NCBI GenBank assembly: GCA_009703165.1 | Contig: WLGP01000007.1 | Span: 1 to 14,093 of the forward strand | From: Actinomycetota bacterium | GTDB taxonomy: Bacteria; Actinomycetota; Actinomycetes; Nanopelagicales; Nanopelagicaceae | DNA: 14,093 nt | Direction: 5' to 3' | Shown here: positions 7,918-14,022 of the stretch, one piece after another | Numbering within the stretch: position 1 is the stretch's first letter | Layout of the letters: each line of letters opens with the position of its first letter | Notes under the pieces: model-generated | Seen by the model: the letters and a program-made list of their open reading frames with translations, nothing else | Database searches by the model: none | What the model was told of the DNA's origin: nothing | Position numbers and translations under genes: made by a program

Positions 7918-7949
7918 ACGGCGATGATGCCTTTTTTACCTTCGAGATC

Positions 7950-7955
7950 TATGGT
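7950..7955 (+). promoter_or_regulatory. Tentative -10 element of glnA
   Basis: TATGGT fits the TANNNT pattern and would give a start near 7962 and a leader of about 60 bases, ending in the CGGAG ribosome site at about 8012-8016. No recognisable -35 is present, as expected for an activator-dependent promoter. I see no glutamine-riboswitch structure in the leader. Confidence 0.3.
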
Positions 7956-8022
7956 TAAGCCATCTCAAAGAGCCTCAGAGCCGAGCGTCTCACAGTGATT
8001 ACAAGAAAAATCGGAGTACTCA

Positions 8023-9456
8023 ATGTTTAAGAATGCGCAAGAAATCTTCGCCTACATCAAGAAGGAAGATGTAAAACTTGTTGATGTTCGCTTTACCGAT
8101 CTTCCAGGAATTCAACATCACTTCAACGTTCCTGTTGAATCATTTGATGAAGCAGTCTTCACCGATGGTTTGATGTTTGATGGCTCTTCAATCCGTGGAT
8201 TCCAATCAATCCACGAGTCAGATATGAAGCTACTTCCAGTTCCAGAATCTGCCTACCTCGATCCTTTCCGCCTCGAGAAGACTCTGATCATCATCTTCTC
8301 AGTGCATAACCCAACAGATGACACACCATACTCACGCGATCCACGCGGAGTTGTGAAGAAGGCTGTCGATTACCTCAAGTCAACAGGTATTGCAGATCAG
8401 GCATTCTTTGCACCAGAGGCTGAGTTCTACGTCTTTGATGCTGTTCGCTTTAAGACAGGTATCAACGAGGCTTACCACCACATCGATTCATATGAGGGTG
8501 CATGGAATACCGGCATCGTTGCAGATCCTGATGGAACTCCAAACCGTGGATACCGCACACGCATTAAGGGCGGATACTTCCCAGTTTCACCAACAGATCA
8601 ATTCGCAGATCTTCGCGATGAGATGGTGATGGAGCTCGGTCGTGCAGGTCTCCTCGTTGAGCGCTCACACCACGAAGTGGGTACTGCAGGACAGATGGAG
8701 ATCAACTACCGCTTTACAGATATTTTGACAGCAGGCGATGAGTTGATGAAGTTTAAGTACATCATCCGCAACGTTGCCTGGGAAGGTGGCAAGACTGCGA
8801 CCTTTATGCCAAAGCCACTCTTTGGTGATAATGGTTCAGGTATGCACGTTCACCAATCACTCTGGAAAGATGGCAAGCCACTCTTCTTCGAAGCTGGTAC
8901 ATATGGCGATCTTTCAGATATGGCACGTTGGTATATCGGTGGACTTCTTAAGCATGCGCCATCACTTCTTGCCTTCACAAACCCAACAGTGAACTCTTAT
9001 CGCCGTCTAGTTCCAGGTTATGAAGCACCTGTAAACCTTGTCTACTCAGCGCGCAACCGCTCTGCATGTATTCGTATTCCAATTACAGGATCAAGTCCTA
9101 AGGCAAAGCGCATCGAATTCCGTTGCCCAGATCCATCATCAAACCCATACCTTGCATTTGCAGCAATGCTCATGGCCGGTATCGATGGAATCGTCAATAA
9201 GATCGAGCCACCTGCCCCAGTTGATAAGGATCTCTACGAACTCGAGGGTGAAGAAGCTCGCGCTATTCCTCAGGTTCCAGGATCTCTTGATGCTGTTCTC
9301 GATAGCCTTGAGGCAGATCATGCATTCCTTACACAAGGTGGAGTCTTCAGCGAAGACCTCATCTCAACATGGATCGAATGGAAGCGTAAGCAAGAAGTTG
9401 ATTACGTACGCCTACGTCCGCATCCAGCAGAGTTCGAGCTCTACTTCGATATCTAA
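8023..9456 (+). CDS. glnA: Glutamine synthetase type I
   Basis: A 477-residue class I glutamine synthetase catalysing ATP-dependent amidation of glutamate with ammonium, a cytosolic dodecamer in this family. Visible motifs are [10 protein letters not shown] near residue 50, [20 protein letters not shown], the ATP-binding segment [18 protein letters not shown], and [20 protein letters not shown] with the flexible-loop region. [22 protein letters not shown] contains Tyr405 in the position of the adenylylated tyrosine (E. coli Tyr397), so the GSI-beta type regulated by GlnE is likely. The ATG has GGAG six bases upstream. A GlnR-like operator is in the upstream region and a strong terminator follows the stop. 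Confidence 0.99.
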   Translation: MFKNAQEIFAYIKKEDVKLVDVRFTDLPGIQHHFNVPVESFDEAVFTDGLMFDGSSIRGFQSIHESDMKLLPVPESAYLDPFRLEKTLIIIFSVHNPTDDTPYSRDPRGVVKKAVDYLKSTGIADQAFFAPEAEFYVFDAVRFKTGINEAYHHIDSYEGAWNTGIVADPDGTPNRGYRTRIKGGYFPVSPTDQFADLRDEMVMELGRAGLLVERSHHEVGTAGQMEINYRFTDILTAGDELMKFKYIIRNVAWEGGKTATFMPKPLFGDNGSGMHVHQSLWKDGKPLFFEAGTYGDLSDMARWYIGGLLKHAPSLLAFTNPTVNSYRRLVPGYEAPVNLVYSARNRSACIRIPITGSSPKAKRIEFRCPDPSSNPYLAFAAMLMAGIDGIVNKIEPPAPVDKDLYELEGEEARAIPQVPGSLDAVLDSLEADHAFLTQGGVFSEDLISTWIEWKRKQEVDYVRLRPHPAEFELYFDI

Positions 9457-9479
9457 GATATCCAAGCGCTCACAAGAGG

Positions 9480-9510
9480 CCCTCGTCACATCATGTGGCG
9501 GGGGTTTCTT
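9480..9510 (+). terminator. Rho-independent terminator of glnA
   Basis: A ten-base-pair stem (9480-9489 with 9495-9504, including two G-U type pairs) closes a five-base loop ATCAT and is followed by TTTCTT. It begins 24 bases after the glnA stop and separates glnA from nhaA. Confidence 0.85.
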
Positions 9511-9539
9511 ATTCCACCAAGATTTCAACTGCTCGCAGA

Positions 9540-9545
9540 TAGACT
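9540..9545 (+). promoter_or_regulatory. Candidate leaderless -10 element of nhaA
   Basis: TAGACT is followed by CTGCAC and then the nhaA ATG at 9552. The six-base gap is the same as at lipB, RDD, DUF2231 and the crotonase gene, and no Shine-Dalgarno sequence is present. It lies 30 bases after the glnA terminator, so nhaA has its own promoter. A -35 box is not apparent. Confidence 0.6.
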
Positions 9546-9551
9546 CTGCAC

Positions 9552-10742
9552 ATGACGCGCAAGATCTCCCCACTGAGAGAGTTTCTCCACAGAGAGTCAT
9601 CCTCTGGCGCACTTTTAATTGTTGCCGCACTCCTTGGCCTTGCCATCGCAAATTCACCTCTGTCAGATCGCTACTTTGATTTTCTCGCACTCGGTTTTGA
9701 GATTCACCTCGGCATCTTCCATCTGAGCCTGACCACTCTCACGGTAGTTAACTATGGATTTATGACAATCTTCTTCTTTGTTGTAGGCCTTGAGATCAAA
9801 CGCGAGCTCGTTGCCGGTCATCTCTCATCGGCGAAGAAAGCAGCAATGCCATTTATCGCGGCTATCGGCGGTATGGCTCTTCCTGCCGGTATCTATCTTG
9901 CGATTGCAGGACGTGAAGCACCTGAAGGTTGGGCGGTTCCGGTTGCTACAGATATCGCGCTAGCCGTGGGGCTACTTGCGATGATGGGGCCAGTTGTTTC
10001 ACTCTCGCTCCGTTCATTTCTTTTAGCACTTGCCGTCATTGACGATATTGGTGCAATTTTGATCATTGCCTTTGTCTACTCGACGGGAATCGCATACTCA
10101 TGGCTGGCAGCAGGATTTCTCTCAATTCTCTTTATTCTTCTCATTAAGAAGACTGGCGTAACTTCGATCTACATCTACATTCTCTGTGGCCTCACGCTCT
10201 GGTACTGCCTCTATCGCACAGGCGTGCATCCAACCTTGGCCGGAGTTATCCTCGGTTTACTTACCCCTGCACATGAAAAGGCGAACACTGGCCTTGAAGA
10301 TGTCGACGATGGCTCCGTGTCGTATGTCGAATATCTACAGACAAAACTTCATCCATTCTCAACCTTTATCGTGGTGCCAATATTTGCATGCGCCAACACT
10401 GGAGTCTTACTCACCTCTGAATCACTTTCCGATGCCTCAACATCTCTCATCGCATGGGGAATTTTTGCCGGGCTTGTCATTGGTAAGCCACTTGGCATCG
10501 TGATCGCAGCAAAGCTTTCAGCCCGCGCGCAGATTGCAGAACTTCCTGAAGGGACATCGATTACTAGCCTAACTGCGACAGGCAGCGCTGCAGGTATCGG
10601 CTTTACCGTCGCTATCTTTATCGCAGATTTAGCATTTACCGACCCTGTGCTACAGAATATTGCTGTCGTTGCAATTATCGCAGGCTCTCTTGTAAGTGCG
10701 ATCCTCAGCTGGTCTCTCTTTAAAGTTACATCAAAGAGATAA
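9552..10742 (+). CDS. nhaA: Na+/H+ antiporter NhaA
   Basis: A 396-residue NhaA-type sodium/proton antiporter with about twelve membrane helices, close in length to the E. coli protein (388). Key residues are in place: VATDIALAVG gives D134 of the assembly in TM4, AVIDDIGAIL gives the ion-binding pair D164-D165 in TM5, and GLVIGKPLGIV carries the conserved TM10 lysine. The N-terminal REFLHRESSSGALLI amphipathic/TM1 segment is typical. The ATG at 9552 is preceded by a leaderless-type -10 element. The 3' end faces the DUF2231 gene with a 4-base gap. In the membrane it would expel Na+ in exchange for protons and help pH and salt homeostasis. Confidence 0.97.
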   Translation: MTRKISPLREFLHRESSSGALLIVAALLGLAIANSPLSDRYFDFLALGFEIHLGIFHLSLTTLTVVNYGFMTIFFFVVGLEIKRELVAGHLSSAKKAAMPFIAAIGGMALPAGIYLAIAGREAPEGWAVPVATDIALAVGLLAMMGPVVSLSLRSFLLALAVIDDIGAILIIAFVYSTGIAYSWLAAGFLSILFILLIKKTGVTSIYIYILCGLTLWYCLYRTGVHPTLAGVILGLLTPAHEKANTGLEDVDDGSVSYVEYLQTKLHPFSTFIVVPIFACANTGVLLTSESLSDASTSLIAWGIFAGLVIGKPLGIVIAAKLSARAQIAELPEGTSITSLTATGSAAGIGFTVAIFIADLAFTDPVLQNIAVVAIIAGSLVSAILSWSLFKVTSKR

Positions 10743-10746
10743 CGCC

Positions 10747-11220
10747 TTAGAGTTTGTCGATCCAGCCCCAGACAGATTCGGCGCCAGAATGGCCAACAAG
10801 AAATATGAAGACAATGCTTGTCAAAGATGCGACCACTAGGGCCACCGATGTAAGGCGACGAATCAGCACAGAACCAAATGTTGATCCTGAGCGATCCATT
10901 CTCCAACGAAGATAGATCAAGACGACCATAGGAATTGTTACGAACGGTGCAATCTCACCAAGCTCTGCATGCTTTTCAACGCTCTTGTTGAGAATATCTT
11001 CAAAGGCCTCGCCACTTATCTTGGCGAGAAAGACGCTGATCTGAGCAATTATCGCTAGCCCCAAAATGACCTTGCCGTGGCGTCTAGAAAAACTTGGTAG
11101 GTAGGACATCACCAATGCGCCTAAGGCCACAAGTGGGACGAGAACAACTGCTCCATGAACCAGCAATGGGTGAAGAGGAAGACCTGCCAACATGCCTAAG
11201 GGTTCTTGTGCAAGGATCAT
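10747..11220 (-). CDS. DUF2231-family membrane protein
   Basis: A 157-residue integral membrane protein with four predicted helices. The N-terminal LHPLLVHGAVVLVPLVALGAL segment, a central SGEAF...HAELGE stretch and a C-terminal VGHSGAESVWGW are the signature blocks of DUF2231, a family of uncharacterised membrane proteins with conserved histidines. These could bind a metal or heme, but that is speculation. It follows the SDR gene by 9 bases, yet it has its own leaderless-type -10 element (TAAGAT) overlapping the SDR stop codon and no Shine-Dalgarno sequence. It may therefore be transcribed both from the operon and alone. A link to the SDR/crotonase pair is only positional. Confidence 0.85.
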   Translation of the reverse strand: MILAQEPLGMLAGLPLHPLLVHGAVVLVPLVALGALVMSYLPSFSRRHGKVILGLAIIAQISVFLAKISGEAFEDILNKSVEKHAELGEIAPFVTIPMVVLIYLRWRMDRSGSTFGSVLIRRLTSVALVVASLTSIVFIFLVGHSGAESVWGWIDKL

Positions 11221-11226
11221 GGATAG

Positions 11227-11232
11227 ATCTTA
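11227..11232 (-). promoter_or_regulatory. Candidate leaderless -10 element of the DUF2231 gene
   Basis: On the minus strand the sequence is TAAGAT, CTATCC, ATG. The first three bases of the hexamer are the TAA stop codon of the SDR gene, so promoter and stop are fused. The six-base gap matches the other leaderless candidates in the window. Confidence 0.55.
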
Positions 11233-12072
11233 ATCTAAGAAGAAATCGAGGAGAAAATCTTTGGTGCCGGGCACGACAGCATACTTATCTAGATCGGTGA
11301 CCCCTACGCTTGCCAGGACCTCGTCATCGACGTAGAAGTTACCTGAATTCTCTTTCGCCTCGCGGTTGAGAATGACATAAGCGGCATCTGCCAAGATCTC
11401 AGGAGTTCTACACGCTGCAGTATCGATGCCTGGAATCATCTGTAGGGCTGCGGTGTCGATTGCTGTGCGCGGCCAGAGACCGTTGACGGCGATCCCATCA
11501 CGCTTGAACTCCTCGGCCATACCTAGGACACACATCGACATTCCATACTTTGCCATCGTGTAGGCAACGTGGTTCTTAAACCATTTAGCCTTCATCGATA
11601 GCGGTGGTGAGAGAGTGAGGATGTGAGGGTTGCGACCTGCTGCCGCGCTCTCTTTAAGGTGGGGCAAGGCTGCTTGGGAGGTGAGGAATGTTCCGCGGAC
11701 ATTGACATCAAACATCAGATCAAAACGCTTCGCCGGTGTTGCAAGTGTTGGCGTTAAATTGATTGCACTTGCATTGTTGATCAGAATATCAATCCCACCA
11801 AACTCTGCCGCGGTCTTGGCGATGGCATCAGCAATCTGGTTCTCATCGCGAATATCGCATTGAATCGGAAGGGCTACTCCCCCAGCCGCCTCAATCTCTT
11901 TCGCGGCAGTAAAGATAGTTCCAGGTAGCTTCGGGTTGGGATCGGCTGTCTTTGCTGCGATGGCAACTGATGCACCATCTGCTGCAGCGCGAAGTGCGAT
12001 CGCCAAACCGATACCGCGAGAGCCGCCGGTGATAAAGATCTTCTTACCTTGGAGGTTTCCTGAGATTGTCAT
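11230..12072 (-). CDS. Short-chain dehydrogenase, HSDL2-like
   Basis: A 280-residue SDR with the cofactor motif TGGSRGIG (15-22), NNAS (99-102), N124, and the catalytic set Ser155, Tyr171 and Lys175 in LSPPLS...HVAYTMAKYG. The stretch around YTMAKYGMSMCVLGMAEEFK, the following NGLWPRTAI, and the C-terminal GNFYVDDEVL...DFFLD closely resemble animal HSDL2 (hydroxysteroid dehydrogenase-like 2), without its SCP2 domain. HSDL2 is linked to peroxisomal/mitochondrial fatty acid metabolism, but its substrate is unsettled. The start overlaps the upstream crotonase stop as TAATG, with AAGGATGG as ribosome site, so the two are coupled and probably act on the same acyl-CoA or lipid-derived substrate. 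Confidence 0.92.
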   Translation of the reverse strand: MTISGNLQGKKIFITGGSRGIGLAIALRAAADGASVAIAAKTADPNPKLPGTIFTAAKEIEAAGGVALPIQCDIRDENQIADAIAKTAAEFGGIDILINNASAINLTPTLATPAKRFDLMFDVNVRGTFLTSQAALPHLKESAAAGRNPHILTLSPPLSMKAKWFKNHVAYTMAKYGMSMCVLGMAEEFKRDGIAVNGLWPRTAIDTAALQMIPGIDTAACRTPEILADAAYVILNREAKENSGNFYVDDEVLASVGVTDLDKYAVVPGTKDFLLDFFLD

Positions 12073-12836
12073 TACTTGCCATCCTTTTCTTTATCGGCGG
12101 CCTTCTTGGCCATAAAGTTCATAAATGCTTCCATCGCTTCATCTGATGTGAGCGCAAGTGAGAAGAGCTCAAACTCTGCCTTCATCACTGCAGCAACGGC
12201 GTCATGCTTGCTCGCTTTGATCAGAGCCTTGGTATTAATAATCGCTGTTGGCGGCTGGGCTGCAATCTGTGTTGCAATCGCCATCGCAGCTCCATGTGAA
12301 TCAGTTGAAATTTCTGCAACCAGCCCCATCTCTTTGGCTTCCACCGCCGAAAAGCTCTCGCCTGTCATAAAGATTTTTGCTGCACGCTGGTAACCAACGA
12401 GCGCGGGAAAGAGAAGGCTTGAACCTGCCTCAGGCACTAGTCCAAGGGATGCAAAGGGCATAGAGAACCTTGCACCAGGATCGGCAACCACCACATCGCA
12501 ATGTAAGAGCATGGTCGTTCCGACTCCGACTGCATTTCCTTTAACGGCTGCAATCAGCGGCTTTGGGAATTCGAGAATTGCTCCAAGAAAAGCTGCAACA
12601 GTTGAATCTTGCGTCGTTGGCGGGTGCTCCATGAAGTCGCGAATATCGTTTCCGGCAGTGAAGTGATCTCCGGTGCTAGTCAGCAGAACTGCGCGAATGG
12701 CGAAATCCCCTGCCGCCTCATTGAGCGCTTGAGCCAGATCGGCATACATATCTCTGGTCAGCGCATTCATCTTTTCAGGGCGGTTGAAGGCGATCGTCAA
12801 AACGCTGCCGGAGGCCGTAGTTGTGATGTTACTCAT
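12072..12836 (-). CDS. Enoyl-CoA hydratase/isomerase (crotonase) family protein
   Basis: A 254-residue crotonase-fold protein. The oxyanion-hole segments are FTAGNDIRDF (59-68) and GNAVGVGTTMLLHCD (100-114). Where E. coli-type hydratases have the first catalytic glutamate, this protein has SMPFASLGL (no Glu at 128-129), but the second position is kept in PEAGSSLLFP (E136). A single glutamate in a PEA/PEG-SS context is seen in delta3-delta2-enoyl-CoA isomerases, so isomerase-like activity is at least as likely as hydration. The ATG at 12834-12836 is six bases from a TAGCCT -10 element with no Shine-Dalgarno sequence. It leads the operon with the HSDL2-like SDR, consistent with beta-oxidation of unsaturated or unusual fatty acids. 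Confidence 0.93.
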   Translation of the reverse strand: MSNITTTASGSVLTIAFNRPEKMNALTRDMYADLAQALNEAAGDFAIRAVLLTSTGDHFTAGNDIRDFMEHPPTTQDSTVAAFLGAILEFPKPLIAAVKGNAVGVGTTMLLHCDVVVADPGARFSMPFASLGLVPEAGSSLLFPALVGYQRAAKIFMTGESFSAVEAKEMGLVAEISTDSHGAAMAIATQIAAQPPTAIINTKALIKASKHDAVAAVMKAEFELFSLALTSDEAMEAFMNFMAKKAADKEKDGK

Positions 12837-12842
12837 GAGTAG

Positions 12843-12848
12843 AGGCTA
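12843..12848 (-). promoter_or_regulatory. Candidate leaderless -10 element of the crotonase gene
   Basis: On the minus strand the sequence is TAGCCT, CTACTC, ATG at 12836. The hexamer and the six-base gap fit the leaderless pattern of the window. It lies in the 43-base space before the possible upstream ORF of the divergent LuxR-type gene. Confidence 0.6.
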
Positions 12849-12879
12849 CTACTACATCAGTGATAAAAAAAGGAGCACA

Positions 12880-12972
12880 ATGGTTACACGCCGTAGGCAA
12901 GAAGATGGAGAGAGAATATGGCTAGAGATATCACGATCGCTCAACGAGAGCTCTCGCCCTTTGAGCAGTTAG
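12880..12972 (+). CDS. Possible 30-residue upstream ORF overlapping the LuxR-type gene
   Basis: An ATG at 12880 follows a near-perfect Shine-Dalgarno sequence (AAAGGAG, four bases between GGAG and ATG) and opens a 30-codon frame, MVTRRRQEDGER..., ending at TAG 12970-12972. It overlaps the start of the LuxR-type gene in another frame. The peptide is basic then acidic and matches nothing I know. It may be a translated leader that controls the downstream start, or simply a spurious frame with a good ribosome site. The LuxR frame itself has a TAG at 12894, so it cannot start at 12880 without a frameshift. Confidence 0.35.
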   Translation: MVTRRRQEDGERIWLEISRSLNESSRPLSS

Positions 12973-13238
12973 TCCTTGGATTGGTATGCGAAGGTAAATC
13001 AAATGCCGCAATAGCCCTAGAGACTGCCCACACCGAAAAAGTCATTGAGAATACTGTCAGCCGATCTGCGCGCGTCTTTAATATCACATCAGATGGCGAT
13101 ACCAATGTACGTGTTCTCTTGGCGTTGGCATATCGCACTCATTATGGTGACTCAGCTTTTGACCGTCTCGGCATTGCATGTTCACATTTCGAGGTGGATG
13201 GCGACGGAAGAGCACTCTGCAATAGACACATTGATTAG
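12918..13238 (+). CDS. Small LuxR-type HTH DNA-binding protein
   Basis: A 106-residue protein consisting almost only of a LuxR/GerE-type helix-turn-helix. LSPFEQLVLGLVCEGKSN is the usual first helix and turn (compare 'LTpREreVLrLvaeGlsN'), followed by AAIALETAHTEKVIENTVSRS as the recognition-helix region and a closing helix, NVRVLLALAYR. There is no receiver, PAS or autoinducer domain, so it would be a single-domain transcription factor. The C-terminal 25 residues contain two cysteines and two histidines (ACSHF...ALCNRH), which could bind a metal, though this is a guess. The start ATG at 12918 has GGAG seven bases upstream. It is divergent from the crotonase operon, a possible target, and followed by a strong inverted repeat. 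Confidence 0.85.
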   Translation: MARDITIAQRELSPFEQLVLGLVCEGKSNAAIALETAHTEKVIENTVSRSARVFNITSDGDTNVRVLLALAYRTHYGDSAFDRLGIACSHFEVDGDGRALCNRHID

Positions 13239-13241
13239 AGC

Positions 13242-13274
13242 GCTAGCACTCACAGTTCTTCAGTGAGTGCTAGC
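13242..13274. repeat. Perfect 12-bp inverted repeat, CIRCE-like
   Basis: GCTAGCACTCAC at 13242-13253 is the exact reverse complement of GTGAGTGCTAGC at 13263-13274, with a nine-base loop. It starts 4 bases after the LuxR-type stop codon. The half site TAGCACTC/GAGTGCTA is that of the CIRCE element bound by HrcA, but the gap between those halves here is 13 bases rather than the canonical 9. No T-run follows, so it is a poor intrinsic terminator. It could be an operator for the downstream membrane protein gene, an mRNA 3' stabilising hairpin, or a terminator of another kind. Confidence 0.8.
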
Positions 13275-13313
13275 ACCACCCCTAACTCTCTTACTCTCGC
13301 AAAATAAAGAGTG

Positions 13314-13319
13314 TAATTA
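13314..13319 (+). promoter_or_regulatory. Tentative -10 region of the 13361 gene
   Basis: TAATTA preceded by TG (extended -10 like) lies 17 bases after TTACTC at 13291-13296, a weak -35. Transcription would start near 13326, at the left edge of the short palindrome. The prediction is weak because the region is AT-rich. Confidence 0.3.
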
Positions 13320-13325
13320 AGTTGT

Positions 13326-13340
13326 GCTTAATCGTTAAGC
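13326..13340. repeat. Short palindrome, possible operator
   Basis: GCTTAA-TCG-TTAAGC is a perfect 6-bp inverted repeat with a three-base centre, flanked by GT and GC and followed by the AAAGGAGAG ribosome site at 13345-13353. Its place at the predicted transcription start suggests an operator, or a hairpin next to the ribosome site of the gene at 13361. Confidence 0.4.
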
Positions 13341-13360
13341 GCACAAAGGAGAGAATCTAA

Positions 13361-13939
13361 ATGAAACGTAGAACTTTCGATGGAATTGTAACCACTGTTG
13401 GTATCGCACTTTCCATTTTTCTTTTTGTAGCAGCTGGTCTTCTCAACTGGGGAGCTACCTTTGCTAACGACTCAGTAAAGACGCAACTTGAGAATCAGAA
13501 TATCTCTTTTCCTGCAGCAGAAGCTATGCCAGAGGCGACGAAAGCTCAGCTCACAAAATGGGCAGAACAGAAAGTTACGACTGGTGAAATGGCCCGTGAT
13601 TACTCTGATCTCTACATCTGGGAACATATGAAAGCATCATCAATTGCAGTCGCCGGCGCTCCATTGACTTACTCTGAAGCTTCTGGAAAATATATGGGCA
13701 TGGTTCGCGGCGGAACGGGCACTCCAGAAGAGATTGCCAAGTACGGCGAATTACGTCAAACACTCTTTATGGGTAACACGTTGCGCGGAATGCTGCTTCA
13801 GGCTTACGCCTTTGGGACTCTTGGAGTGATTGCTGGATATTCAGCAATAGCTGCCCTCGTCGGTGGAATTTTGATGTTGTTACTCTCTATCGCAGGGTTG
13901 GTCCACCTTCGTCGCACCCCTAAGGATGCGACGATTTGA
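13361..13939 (+). CDS. Membrane protein of unknown function
   Basis: I do not recognise this 192-residue protein. The N-terminus MKRRTFDGIV is followed by a transmembrane helix at about 9-30, then an extracytoplasmic region of about 105 residues containing SFPAAEAMPEATKAQLTKWA and YSDLYIWEHMKASSIAV. Two more helices lie at about 139-160 and 163-183 before a basic cytoplasmic tail, HLRRTPKD. The first helix could be an uncleaved signal anchor. The ATG has a good ribosome site (AAAGGAGAG, seven bases before ATG). It stands alone between a CIRCE-like repeat plus palindrome on its 5' side and a strong terminator on its 3' side, so it is a monocistronic, probably regulated unit. No catalytic motif is visible. 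Confidence 0.85.
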   Translation: MKRRTFDGIVTTVGIALSIFLFVAAGLLNWGATFANDSVKTQLENQNISFPAAEAMPEATKAQLTKWAEQKVTTGEMARDYSDLYIWEHMKASSIAVAGAPLTYSEASGKYMGMVRGGTGTPEEIAKYGELRQTLFMGNTLRGMLLQAYAFGTLGVIAGYSAIAALVGGILMLLLSIAGLVHLRRTPKDATI

Positions 13940-13961
13940 CCCTCAACTCTCCGTGAGGGGA

Positions 13962-14005
13962 AATAAAAACACCCGGTCTGCATCTGCAGGCCGGGTGTTT
14001 TTATT
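13962..14005. terminator. Bidirectional rho-independent terminator
   Basis: A 15-base arm at 13962-13976 (AATAAAAACACCCGG) is perfectly complementary to 13991-14005. The GC core ACACCCGG/CCGGGTGT is flanked by A-rich and T-rich sides, and a further CTGCA/TGCAG pairing extends the stem inside. It starts 22 bases after the stop of the 13361 gene and 17 bases beyond the 3' end of the convergent gene at 14023, so it can end transcription from both sides. Confidence 0.93.
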
Positions 14006-14022
14006 ACCGAGAGAGTGGTTTT

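Noticed and set aside
7951..7963. ATGG-TTAAG-CCAT inverted repeat in the glnA leader
   Set aside because: Four-base arms are expected by chance, and it is not part of a larger structure I can see; no glutamine riboswitch motif is present.
9038..9679. A 213-codon plus-strand frame across the glnA end and nhaA start
   Set aside because: It runs through glnA and the glnA terminator in another frame; the serine/histidine/glutamine-rich translation is a typical shadow.
10349..10906. A 185-codon minus-strand frame opposite nhaA
   Set aside because: It is antisense to nhaA and the DUF2231 gene in a different frame, with no recognisable motifs and no credible start.
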